Source: Trametes villosa
Taxonomy: Eukaryota > Basidiomycota > Agaricomycetes > Polyporales > Polyporaceae
Assembly: GCA_002964805.2 (NCBI GenBank)
Contig: PUDQ02000020.1
Span: forward strand, 868,001 to 932,000
Direction of reading: 5' to 3'
DNA length: 64,000 nucleotides
Below are positions 42,804-52,960 of the stretch, piece by piece. A program made the position numbers and the translations under genes. Within the stretch, counting starts at the first letter, position 1. Each line of letters opens with the position of its first letter. The notes under the pieces were generated by a model. That model saw nothing but the letters and a program-made list of their open reading frames with translations. It was not told where the DNA came from and did not search any database.

Positions 42804-44270
42804 GTTGGGAGAGAAGTGGGGTGGGAAGGAGGGGCGGTGTGTTGGAGGTACTTCTGTGGGTGACCTGGGGACGAGTTGCAACAGCGTCCTGCGGCGACTT
42901 ATGTATGTTCTGGCGACGCGCTGCAGTGTCGCCGTTGCACTCCATGGCGAGTCGAGCTACAAGGCCGGCTTCTGCCCGTTTGCGCGAGTGCATGAGCGAG
43001 TGAACGAGCTAGCGAATGAGTGATGATGAATTCGGCTCGCATAGACGCTACGCGAAGTACGGCAGAACGGCACCGGCATTGATGCTGCTTCAGAGTGTGT
43101 AAGCAAAGTTGTTGCTTCTACAAGCTCTCTATGTCACTTACTTGCATATGTTTTCGGCAACGCGTCGGATATGTTCTCCCATGCGATGGCGCTTAGGAGG
43201 CCAGGGATGACAAAGGGCCTCTTGATGAGGGTCGCACAGAAGACGTTGTAAATCCGCGTGTCAGCCGTCCAGGAATAGACGCTCTTAGTGAGTCGCCGGA
43301 AGTTGGCCGTTAGGGAGAGTGGGATTGGGTAGAGGACAGCAGCGCATGCAGTCGTACTGAGGAGTCTATCGGACTGCCCTCAGAAGTTGAGCGGACAAAC
43401 AGTTCGATGGGGGGACTTACAACGCAAGTAGCCCAGCTATCTCCCGGATCCCACAGCCTCCGTAATAGCTAGTGGTCGTGCAGCCAACTTTCCCTTCCAA
43501 CGTTACGCTTTCCAATCCAGTGATCTGAGAACTGGTCGCGGTCGTTAGCATGTATCTCAAGCCGCGAATAGTGACTCCACAAAGAGAGCCCAACCACCAC
43601 CCACCCGTTCTTCATATGCTTGACAGCCCTTCACATTGCGCACATATGACGGACGCGAGCCTCGAGGTCACCGACCTCCCGATCGGACGTCCCTTCTTTC
43701 CTTCACAGTTCACGAGAGTTCACGTCCATTCCGGGCCCGAGTGACGCCGCATCGATCGGGAGCCCATCGATTCATCTATGGAGACCGGTGGCGGTCGTCG
43801 GCGAGCGGCCACGCGCAACGCCGCAGCATCGATCCCCGCACGGCGGCGTAAAAGATGAGCGCGACGTTGCCGCAAGCCGTTGCCCTGATCGGGGTGCTAG
43901 AGAGGTGATTGAGCCAGGGCGGCTCGACTAGCACTTGCAAGAACGTTTCTATGTTGCGGGTTGCGGGCGTGAGCTGCTGAAGCACACGAGCTGACGCGGT
44001 AGATACTCACATCTGTAAAGGCCCGCGCATTCAAAAAGTGAGTCGCAACGCGCTAGGAGCGGTTCAAGGATATAGAAGGTATGCGTATTATAGCAGAGTA
44101 AATGTGGGGGGAATACATGTGAGGAAGGAGCGTGGGTCAACGGTGCTAGTGGTACAAGTGATTACACGGGTCTCTGGGGTAGTCGATTAGGTCCTCGGTA
44201 CAACAACAGCTGCGGTATAAGATAGCTTTGCGCGACGGGGGTTTTGCTTTGCGAGTGTGCGAGCGCGAGC
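42804..44270. other. Intergenic region with a possible unrecognised gene
   Basis: About 1.5 kb between the secreted hydrolase start and the arrestin-like gene end. The - strand contains a spliced coding candidate at 43142-43551 and a further 69-codon open frame at 43776-43985. I could not join the two into one model. Confidence 0.4.
43142..43551 (-). CDS. Unrecognised sp/liced coding candidate
   Basis: Two putative exons, 43551-43421 and 43356-43142, joined by a 64-nt intron with a GTAAGT donor and a CTCAG acceptor. They read MLTTATSSQITGLESV..., then a hydrophobic stretch (IREIAGLLALFTTACAAVL), then YPIPLSLTANFRRLTKSVY and a second moderately hydrophobic region. A consensus GTAAGT donor follows, leading to a weak third exon below 43088. 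The amphipathic but balanced composition and paired splice sites favour a real gene, perhaps with two membrane segments. I do not recognise the family. Both 5' and 3' ends are unsure. Confidence 0.35.
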
Positions 44271-45681
44271 TCACTGGTCCGTCCACTTCGACGGATCCCA
44301 ATATGACCTGTATGCGGATTAGTGGAGCGCGGGCAAGAACCGGACGGAAGCACTTACGAAGGCACGTCTATCATCATAGGCGATAGCGCGCGCTCGTCGA
44401 CCGGCATGGAAGTCTCGAGCCCGGACCCAATCTGGATGGGGAACTCGACCCGAAGGGTGTTCCCCATCCCCGGGAAGTCCACCTTCAGCTGCAGCATATA
44501 CTGCGGTGTGGCGCGATGAGCACCTGCCGAGGCACATCGGGAGAAGCCCAGAGCGACAACGACGCACCTTCGTTTTGATCTCCTCCGTCAGGAACGTCGG
44601 CGTGAACCGCAGGATCATGCTCGACGAGAACGTCGCCTCCTGCATCCAGCACCCGCGGTCCTCCTTCCCGCCCTCCGCCGGTATCCACATGTAGTCGGTG
44701 ACCTCGACGTCGACGGGCGGCACTGGCGCGTGTGCCTTGGAGATGATGTCCGCGACGTGCTCCTCCGGGTTGGAAGGGAAGTATGGCGTCTGCAGGTCGA
44801 CGTGCCGCCGGAGATCAAAGTCTATCTCGGAGGCGCTACGGGGAACCGGGGGAAAGATGTCCTTCGCGGGCTGCGCGGCCCCTTTGCGCTTCGTCGGTGC
44901 GGAGGTGGTGGTGATTATGATGCTATAAGGGACGGGCGTGAACAGCGGGAAGGTGTCCAGGTGCGGCACGAGCAGCTGCGATCCAGGGAAGTGCGCGTCA
45001 GCGGCGTGGCGGAACAGTGTCAAGGGGCGGGCGGCACTACGCACCTCCATCTTCACGGTCGAGTAGTCGCCCCAGGGCATCTTGCGGATCTTCTCCTCCG
45101 CCTTGATCCTGCCCCAGTCGCCCTGCCAGCCGAGCTTGAGCTCCGTGCGCAGGGCTGTGCCGAGCGGGTCGGGCGCGACGACCACAATGGGCACCTTGAT
45201 CGTGCGGTCGACGGCGAAGGTGCCGGTGCGCACGCCGGTGACCTCGAGGGCGTAGCGGACGTACGCTATGTTCATGTAGCTCTCGAAGCCGAACGAGGGC
45301 GGTGCATCTTCCGGAAGCAGGATCGAGAAGGGTATGCGGAGGATGTGGTCGCCTTGTGGGGGCGAACTCCGCTCCTTCGTCCAGGATGTGATCGTTTTCC
45401 TCAGGAAGTCGTTTGTGCCGATCTTGAAAGACTCAACCTGTGCACCCATCCGGTTCTTGCTGCGAAGTTGTTGAGCAAGTGCGGGGATGGAGAAGCATAG
45501 GGGAGACTAACGTTGATATCGACCCCTCCAGCCCGATAGTTATCCGGTCGATATCATCCTGGAGCAAGAGCTCATAATCGAGCTCAAGCTCTCCCTGCAC
45601 CGGCGTACCCGCGACATACAGGGTCGGCGGGAGGTCGAGCGTGATCGCGGTCTTCTTCAACGGCAGCGAGTAGAGAGACAT
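44271..45681 (-). CDS. Arrestin-like (alpha-arrestin N domain) protein
   Basis: Four exons: 45681-45512, 45459-44568, 44500-44358 and 44307-44271, giving 413 aa. It begins MSLYSLPLKKTAITLDLPPTLYVAGTPVQGELELDYELL, the first beta-strands of an arrestin N-domain (written here in overlapping parts: ITLDLPP, VAGTPVQGEL). Next comes HILRIPFSILLPEDAPPSFG, a typical mid-domain strand pair, and later VDVEVTDYMWIP. The C-domain strands include FPIQIGSG and the protein ends SYWDPSKW. Fungal alpha-arrestins are adaptors between plasma-membrane cargo and the Rsp5 ubiquitin ligase. No PPxY motif is visible here, so ligase binding would need another route. The arrestin fold is likely; the cargo is unknown. 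Confidence 0.8.
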
Positions 45682-46174
45682 GCCGATAGCAGCGCTCGAC
45701 AGCCTGTCAATGCAGCGGGAAGTACAGGCCCCGGACCGCGAGAAGAAGAGGGGGACGGGGAGGGGCGCGGGAGGCGGACGAGGAGGAGGGCGTACCTGTT
45801 GCGGTGCCGGGCGAGGCGGTCGCCCACGTTATGAGGCTGCTGCTGCATGGCGATGGCGGGTGCGCCCCAAACCGGCGGGAAAATTGGGAGCGTGGCGTAC
45901 GGGCGATCGGGCGGGGGAGCAGGCGGGCCAGTCGCAGCGTCGCCTCGCGCGACTCGGGCGGTGGCATTTGCCTCTGGCGTCTCGAGCCGGGGGGCCGGTC
46001 GCCGGCAGGCCTGTCCCGCATTGAACCGACGTCGGCTCCTACCTTTTAGCGTTGTGCTAGAAGCGCGATCGAGATCGAACGATCGGGGCAGATCCCCTTC
46101 ATGGGCGCCTGCCCTGGCCCCGGATGCCGGTCCTTGTGAGGGCCATGACGGCAAGCTGCCGACCCTCCTTCAAG
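45682..46174. other. Intergenic region upstream of arrestin-like gene and tRNA
   Basis: About 490 nt with the arrestin-like gene promoter on the - strand and the tRNA-His 5' flank on the + strand. No other gene. Confidence 0.5.
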
Positions 46175-46255
46175 GTCCTTGTCGATTAGTGGTTAGATCA
46201 TCACGTTGTGGAAACACAAGCCCGTGAAGACGGAGGCTCGAATCCTCCCTGGGAC
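46175..46255 (+). tRNA. tRNA-His (anticodon GTG) with a 10-nt intron
   Basis: A cloverleaf can be drawn: acceptor GTCCTTG / CTGGGAC (six of seven pairs), D-arm with GATTAGTGGTTAGATC, anticodon stem TCACG / CGTGA, and T-arm GGAGG-CTCGAAT-CCTCC. The loop TTGTGG with anticodon GTG at 46208-46210 is followed by an intron at about 46212-46221, one base 3' of the anticodon as in eukaryotic nuclear tRNAs. The intron CACAA can pair with TTGTG in the loop. A T-run terminator follows four bases later. Confidence 0.88.
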
Positions 46256-46258
46256 ACG

Positions 46259-46263
46259 TTTTT
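46259..46263 (+). terminator. RNA polymerase III terminator of tRNA-His
   Basis: A run of five T residues directly after the tRNA 3' end. Confidence 0.75.
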
Positions 46264-46370
46264 CTTCTGGCCACATAGCACAAGCAGGTACGGTCGAGCG
46301 GTGTCAGATCCATAGATGCAGCAGGTCCGAGGAACACGCTAACCGCGCGCGTCACCATGGCGTTAATGGC

Positions 46371-47932
46371 TTAGCTTTTCTCGAAGTTCATGAGCGACCA
46401 TATGGCTACCCGGTTATCCTGCCCCCCAGAAACTAGCCATCGTGTCCTTTCGATCTTCTCCTGCTCCGTCATCTCATCCTCGTCTTCGTCCACATCGGTG
46501 CCTGCGTCCTGCGTGGACGGTATCTGCGGTGGCGAATGTGCGAACGTGACACATTGGCAGTGCTTCTTGTGGTACGCGAGCGTCCCGAGAGGCTTGAACG
46601 ACTTCGTGGAGTACAGGCGCACTCTGCACCGAACATGAATGTCCGCCTAGCTGTCAGGAGTGGCGGGCCACGTACCTGCCATCCCACCCGCCGACCGCGC
46701 ATATTCGGCCGTCATCCTTGATCGCCACCGAACCATTGCCCGGGTGTTTTGTCTTGAATACCGTGCAAGCTTCTTTAGCGTCCGCTGCGGTCTCGGCATC
46801 CTGTGGGAGCGGTCAGCAGCGTCCCTACGATCGCACCCTGAAGGCTCACGGCGATGTTGTATTTGCCGACGAGGTGGTCGGCAGAGACCGACAACGCGAA
46901 GGCACCGTCCGGGGAGACAGTCATCCCCATCACTATCAAAGCTACATGTCAGAGTCTCCGCACGTCAGTGCAGTATTACACGCACCGGACTCAACGTGAA
47001 GCCGCACAGACCACAAGGTGTCCCACCCGACGCCTTCGATGGACACCTCCCTGTCTTCGCGGGAGTACCCCCGCATCGCCACGCTCCCGTTCTCGTACCC
47101 GCACAGCAGCCGCAGGCGGGCGCGTCCCGCGGCATGCGGGTGCGGGACGCTCGACAGGTGCATGGACATAATGATACCTGGCGCGGTATCAGCGTCACAG
47201 AAGGCAGTGGTACGCGGGTGCTTCCATACCGATGGGGTTGCGTACTTCCCGCCCGTCGGGCGCTGGGGGGGCTTGGCCCGCCTTCCCGACCGCGGCGTGC
47301 AACCGCTGTTTCCCGGGCAGCGTCCACACGTCAGCCTGCACCGTACCGCGGCAATGTCAGAGCCGCTGTAACGCCTATGTGGACGTGCGGGAGGGAAGAC
47401 GTACGTATGAGGACTCGACCAGGTTTGGGACGGCGAGCAGCGCCTGCCGCTCTGGGGTGCGCGCGCCCTCGGGGAGCGGCAGGAGCGAGAACCGGCAGAA
47501 GTTCAGCGCGTTCACGTCCAGCGAGTAACACAGCTCTGGGGTTTGCAAACCCGGGAGCGCTGCGGACCCACCCACCGTACGGGCGGGTTCGCGCACGCCC
47601 GTCCATACGTGCAGCTTATTATCCCGCCCATGCCTGTTCCGCAGAACGCGTCAGCAAGTCTGTCATAACATACAAAAAGTGAGTGGGAGCAAGGAAGGCA
47701 GACGAACGGACGTGATAACGCGCTCCTCCCACTCCTGCACGCCCAGCAAGCCGTCCGCATGCGCCTTCCACGACGCGATCGCGCGCAAGCTCCTGGTGGA
47801 CGTGATCACGACCGTCCCGCCCGCGTCCCCCGAGTATATGCGCTCGTTGTCATCCGAGATGTACAGCACGCTCACTGGGGACGCGTGGCTCCGGATGAGG
47901 TGCTTCGGCGTCGGCGGCGGGGGCGCGGACAT
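46371..47932 (-). CDS. ASA1: ASTRA-associated protein 1 (WD-repeat protein)
   Basis: Seven exons: 47932-47712, 47633-47405, 47335-47230, 47177-46986, 46941-46850, 46800-46676 and 46623-46371, giving 405 aa. WD-type blades are visible: HASPVSVLYISDDNERIYSG, HGRDNKLHVWTG, RLLCGYENGSVAMRGY, VMGMTVSPDGAFALSVSAD, VAIKDDGRICAVGGWDGRVRLYST and GGQDNRVAIWSL. The order and the final WDGRVRLYSTKSFKPLGTL block resemble Asa1/GNB1L. This factor works with the TTT-ASTRA system in folding and stability of PIKK kinases such as Tor and Mec1. The fifth region has an acidic insert, DVDEDEDEM. It lies convergent with, and 115 nt from, tRNA-His. Confidence 0.85.
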
Positions 47933-48786
47933 GCTGGTCGCGGAGCAAGATCGAAATGCAGCCGCGTTGTGGGTGTGAGTGGAGCGTGCTGCGCGCCGCG
48001 CCCAATTGAGCTCAGGGTCGCGCTCGCGGCTCGATCGAGGCTAGGGTCGCCAAACACGTGTGTACTCAACGCCGCGGCCGCCGATTGCGATCTCGGATGC
48101 AACTCAGTTACATAACGTTATCCTTCATGTAGGCTGACGATGACGGCAGGGCGCGTCACCAGCACCCATAGAGGCATCCGGTAATTTGATCAGATATTCG
48201 TACAGTGTGTCAAGCGGGGCGTGCACGGTAGATACATTGCAATGCGACAAGAGGGGACATCTACATACGCTACTACTAGTAAGATTCCTCGGCGCCGCAC
48301 GTTCGCGGTGTATGCATTAATAGAAGGAGGGTGCCGCTGCGAGATCGACAAGTAGCGCAGTCGAGCGTCGAGAGCGAGGGGACAACAGGCGGAGGTGAAG
48401 ATGGTGGGGCGGGGCGGGGCGGGGCGGCAAACGAAGTAACGGGTGCGGTATACAGCGACTCGGTGGTATGAGGAAGTCGGAAGCCGGAGCGGTATATCAC
48501 AGAACAAAGAGCGCGGCGGGGCTCACTGGAGCGGCGCGGGACCCAGGCGGCGGCGAAGAGAAGGGGAGACGAGCCGAGCCGCGGGCCAAATCCTCTGGGG
48601 AACGTCTGCTTGGGAGACGAGTGGAAGGCGAAGGGAGACGCGCCGTGAGCACAGCAGGCGCGCGGGGTATGTCGGGGCGGTATGCCACAGTGGTAGGCAC
48701 CAAATATCCGCGAAGGCTGTCGCGGATTATGGTAGGTGGAGGAGACGGGAGCGGGAGATGGTGGGGGAAGGAGAGGGAGGAGTAGC
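47933..48786. other. Intergenic region with a G-rich tract
   Basis: About 850 nt between the ASA1 start and the end of the SH3 membrane protein gene. It holds the ASA1 promoter and the GGGGC run at 48406-48427. No supported exon. Confidence 0.5.
48406..48427 (+). repeat. GGGGC tandem repeat, possible G-quadruplex
   Basis: Four GGGG tracts spaced by single C residues, followed by GG. Sequence of this form can fold into a G-quadruplex on the + strand. Confidence 0.7.
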
Positions 48787-49726
48787 TCAGAAGTTGGACC
48801 AGGACATGACGTTGTCGCGCTGGCCGAACGAGGGCGGCGCGTCGATGTCGACCGTCACGCCCAGACTCGATATGCGCATGGGGCGCTCCGCACGGAGGCC
48901 CTTCATGGCCTTCTGGAAGCAGTACGCGGGGACCGCGCCGAGCTCGACCTCGCCGGGCTTGAACATGCTGTCGCGCCCGACGATGCACCAGCCGTCGTCG
49001 AACTCTTGCACGACCGTGAGGGACTGGCCGAGCGACACGACGAGCTCGTCCGGGAGGACGGGGTCGAAGATCTGGCGGACCTTCTTCTGCGTCGTGCCCG
49101 TCGCGCCGCTGATCGAGGAGCTGGTCGACATGACGGAGATGCGCGAGCCGCGGTTGCCCGCGAGCAGGCCGGGCGGGAGCCAGGACGCGGTGGACAGCGG
49201 GCGGCCGGAGGCGGTGAAGTCTTCACCCGCACTCGTCGCTGCGTCGCCGTCCATGCTGGCGCGCGGCGCGAAGGGGGCGAAGGGCTTGGGGAGCGCACCC
49301 GCGGAGGAGTAGTGCTCGATAATTTCGTCGCGCGACGCGTCGGGGCGCAGGACGGCCTTCGCGGGCATCACGACGCCCGGGGTGAGCTGGTCGCGCGAGA
49401 AGGTGCCGTTCACCGGGAGTCCGGCGCTAAAGGCGCGGTGGTTCAACGCGAAGCCGCGGCAACGGGGGCAACAGCAGCACGCACCTCGGGACGGAGCCCT
49501 TCTCTTCCGCGCCGGTGTAGTTTACGAAGGCGGACCCGCGGCGCTGGGTGCGCTTGTCCGCGGCACGCTTGCGGTACCAGCGGACACCGAGCCAGATGGC
49601 GGCGCCGAGGCCAATGACGGCGGCTACGACGATGCCCGCGATGATGACGCCGCTCATGCTGTTATCCTCGCCGGTCGGCATGCCGTCGTCGCGCGTGGCG
49701 AGGCGGGAGAACGTGGAGGGTGCCAT
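48787..49726 (-). CDS. Single-pass membrane protein with C-terminal SH3 domain
   Basis: Two exons, 49726-49485 and 49426-48787, giving 293 aa. There is a short polar N-terminus without a signal peptide, then one membrane helix (about residues 26-48, IIAGIVVAAVIGLGAAIWLG) followed by a basic stop-transfer WYRKRAADKR. A Ser/Ala/Pro-rich cytosolic linker leads to an SH3 domain at about 195-252: RQIFDPVLPDELVVSLGQ, the conserved DGWC, and GAVPAYCF in the usual SH3 order. A short tail ends DNVMSWSNF. The architecture recalls yeast Fus1 (short outside part, one helix, SH3 at the C-terminus), but homology to Fus1 is not shown. It may be a scaffold at the plasma membrane. Confidence 0.8.
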
Positions 49727-51574
49727 TTCAGTATGTCAGGTGTTGAACGGGTGACGGGGACGTCGTGTGGTTTGTCAATTCGATATCAGGAAGGACCGGC
49801 GTGTATGCAAATGAGTGACTGAGGAACGCTTCGGGGCGTGCCAAACGTGAAGGGAGATGCTTTTCGGGTTCCAGTAAGATGGGGAGGTGAAGGGAGGTCG
49901 TGTACGCCTGGTCGGGGATAGACCAAGGCGACGAGAGGGGCCGGGAGGAGAGGGAGGGAAACGGCGGCGGCGGATAGGCAGCGATATCTATAGCCGCGAT
50001 GCGCGCGGGCGTTGCCATCGCGCGCACTCAAAAATGAAAGGACCGACATCCGAACCGCGTACTTACCGTAACCATGGGCCTCCCTCGATCGCAACACCTC
50101 GCGTCGCTGCCACCCCGTCATGCTCCCGCCCATATATGGCCAATGTCCTCACCCCGTCCGTCCTGCTCTATCGCACCCATCTCCCCTCACACCGCATATC
50201 AACCTAACTGTAAGATATGTACTGACTGTGTTCCGGTCAAACCACATATAACAATTGGTACATATCCATTCCGTGCTCGCCGCACCCATGTTCCGGCGAG
50301 ATATGCAACGAGCGAGCCGTGCATGCGCGGTGTGTACGTACACTCACTTACCGATGCCCATGCAGCCCGAACTCGAACAAAGCCACCGTCCCTTTAAATC
50401 GAGCGAACAGTGCTGTTCATCAAAGTCTCGACGCAGACCCTGCGCGCTGGAACTGTCCTTTTAGCTCGGGTTCGACAGCAACTGAGCATGGCCACCCGTC
50501 CGAACCCCACGACATCAAGGATGCTGTAGCGGCCGGAATTCCGGTGAACCGCCGGGCATCGTCATCCTCCGAAGCGACTCGCGAGCCCTCCAGCCGAATC
50601 CCGATAGCGCCCTCGCTTTTCTGCACCCGACTGCGACAACGGGGGCTCTTCCGAGGGGATCGTGACGTGGACAAAACAACTAAACCGCGACTGGGTGGAG
50701 CAGCTGTCTGAAGTCGCGTCCGATGCATCATGCATCACAGATATACCCGACCGCGGAGCCCACGCTAGACCACTGTGGCGGGATGGCGATGGAGCCGCTG
50801 TCTACAGCAGATTGCTTGAAGCTGAGCTGGGTACAAGGCGATTGTTAGTGGTACAGAGCATGGGAGGAACTCACCGCGGCTGACAGATGCTTTGTCCTTC
50901 TGTCATGCAACATACAACTATTTGCTGAGGCTCACCTGCATTCCAGCCATCCCGCATTGCGCCGCAAGTTGCGGATGTGATGGCAGCTATATTTCATTCG
51001 CTAAACGGGGCATAAGACGGGGGCGGGAAGAATGGCGGCGACGGGAATTATAAATAAATCAGCGGTATGTAGTACACTAAAACCAAACCTGTCATAGGAG
51101 GGGGAATCAGAACGGCAAGCCCTCCTGCGGGGGTAACGGGACGACGGGGACGCGGGGAGGGTACATACGGGTCGTGGGCAGAACATGGACACGAAGCGGA
51201 AGGAAGAGGGGTGGTCCGTGCCTCGACCGGGGGCGGGCGCACGCACCGCCCGCGCCCCAGGAGGGATATGCACAACGCGGGCGTACGAGGAAGTCGTAGC
51301 CAGCGAGACGGAGGCGGGACGCTCGGGGAGCAGGAGCGTCAGGCGAAGGGGGAGTCGTAGCCCACGTACACATACATCAGGAGGGCGAACCGGGGGGAGA
51401 GTGCATCCAGACTCGAGAAGCGAAGAGCGGGAACAAGGGCAAACGCGGGCGTCAAGCGCGGACAAGGGAAGGGACGGCGGCGCACGCGCTCAGCTCAAAA
51501 GACGGGATGGTGGTCCCCGCAGGAAGGGGGTAGGAGGCGAGGTCGGCGGGTGGGGATGGGGTGGGGGTGCCTGT
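49727..51574. other. Long intergenic region
   Basis: About 1.85 kb holding the SH3-gene promoter and the 3' flank of the next gene. No convincing exon on either strand. Frames near 51.2 kb are shadows or Arg-rich noise. Confidence 0.45.
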
Positions 51575-52960
51575 TTAGGGCGAGTGCGAGTGGGTGCCGG
51601 GCGGGAGCGGGAACTCGCGCACGGTCGCGATGTCCGACTCGTCGTTCGAGTACGCGGAGACGACGGAGCCCTGCATCGAGACAACGCGGAGGCGCTCCTG
51701 GACCTCCTCTTTCGAGAGGTCCAGCGCGGCAATAAGGGAAGCCAACGCGTGGTCGTTGCCGAAGGCCTGCGCGGACGCGCCACTGGGCACGGACGCCTTG
51801 TTCGGCAGGCCGGAGTTCGGGGAGAGCATGTCGGGGGTGTACGCCTCGATGGAGGACATCGGGATCGCTTCGTGCAGGTCGAGGAAGGGGTTCGTCGACT
51901 GGCGGACGAGGCTCTGGGCGCGGCTGGTCCGGCTCGTGCGACTGTTGCTGCGACTGCGGATCGCCCTGCTATTCCGGTTCATGTCCTGCGCGTTGAAGAA
52001 CGGGTTGTTGCGCGAGCGGCGCTCCTCCGCCATCTCGGCGAAGGGGTTCCGCGACTGCGGTGCGGCGGTGGCGTCTTCCTCGGCGTTGAGCACTTCGGCG
52101 GATTCCCACTTGTGGATGGCGGAGGACGTCGCGGGTGGCGTCATCTTCGCCATGACCATCGTGGGCGACATCGCGCCGGACTCAACGCGGACGGAGTGCA
52201 TGGAGAGGAAGGAATCGTCGCCGAGCGTCTCGCCGTCCCAGGACACACCGCTGTTCTGACGGCCGAGCCCTGCGAAAGGCTTCTCTGGGTGCTCGAGGGA
52301 GAGCTCCTGTGCGAGGGTAGGGTGGTACTTGGTGAAATCGAGCTGGGGGAGGTCCATCACCTGGTCCTCCTCCGTCGTCGTCTTGGTGGTGTACGCGGTG
52401 CGGACGCTGGGCGACTTCTTGAACATTGAGAAGTTCTTCTCGTCCGAGTCGTTGTGATCCTGAGTGCCAGGGGAGGGCGGAGGGAGGTTGCCCCCAGCGC
52501 GTTTCTCAGGAGAGTCGCCCAGCCGGTTGAAGTTCTTGGCCTGCGTGCGCTGCTGCTCGGCATGTCCCTCCGCGTTTCTACGTGCCGCGGCGGAGAGCTT
52601 GTCCGTACGCCTCCGGAACCAGGCGTAGATGAGGCAGATCACCGCAACAACGCCGATGAAGGCTCCTACACAGACGGCGATAATCGTGCCGAGGGGGAGC
52701 TGGGACGACTTGGCCGCGCCGGTTACCGCATCCGCGGCTGCCGTACTTGAAGGCGATGGCGAGGAGGTAGGCGCAGACGAAGAGGAGAAAGTGATGGTTT
52801 GGCCATCGGCTAGAGGGGGAGCGGTAACAGAAACGGTGGGCGCCGCTGTGTTGAAGGCTAGCTGGGTGTCGGCTGCAGTTCCAGCGACGGTGGCAGCACC
52901 AGACAGAACCGGGAGAGGAGCGTCATCTTGGCGTGCGCGGACGTGGGGGAGGATGTGCAT
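51575..52960 (-). CDS. Single-pass membrane protein with three NPF motifs
   Basis: A single exon of 461 aa. The N-terminal part (residues 1-90) is Ser/Thr/Ala/Pro-rich, as in O-glycosylated ectodomains. One membrane helix (91-115, GTIIAVCVGAFIGVVAVICL) is followed by a basic FRRRTDK stop-transfer. The long cytosolic part has a predicted disordered Ser/Asn/Arg stretch and three NPF tripeptides (305-307, 319-321, 357-359), the classical ligand of EH domains in endocytic adaptors. A canonical signal peptide is not obvious. The family is not recognised; similar-looking proteins with this Ser-rich/TM/tail layout are common in Agaricomycetes. A role as a membrane sensor or endocytic cargo is an inference from the motifs only. 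Confidence 0.78.
   Translation of the reverse strand: MHILPHVRARQDDAPLPVLSGAATVAGTAADTQLAFNTAAPTVSVTAPPLADGQTITFSSSSAPTSSPSPSSTAAADAVTGAAKSSQLPLGTIIAVCVGAFIGVVAVICLIYAWFRRRTDKLSAAARRNAEGHAEQQRTQAKNFNRLGDSPEKRAGGNLPPPSPGTQDHNDSDEKNFSMFKKSPSVRTAYTTKTTTEEDQVMDLPQLDFTKYHPTLAQELSLEHPEKPFAGLGRQNSGVSWDGETLGDDSFLSMHSVRVESGAMSPTMVMAKMTPPATSSAIHKWESAEVLNAEEDATAAPQSRNPFAEMAEERRSRNNPFFNAQDMNRNSRAIRSRSNSRTSRTSRAQSLVRQSTNPFLDLHEAIPMSSIEAYTPDMLSPNSGLPNKASVPSGASAQAFGNDHALASLIAALDLSKEEVQERLRVVSMQGSVVSAYSNDESDIATVREFPLPPGTHSHSP

Noticed and set aside
31513..48000. A biosynthetic or metabolic gene cluster
   Set aside because: The genes are unrelated housekeeping functions with no backbone enzyme; proximity alone is not evidence.
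51185..52429. A 414-codon + strand frame
   Set aside because: It is antisense to the NPF-motif membrane protein and has shadow-like Arg/Gly/Glu composition.
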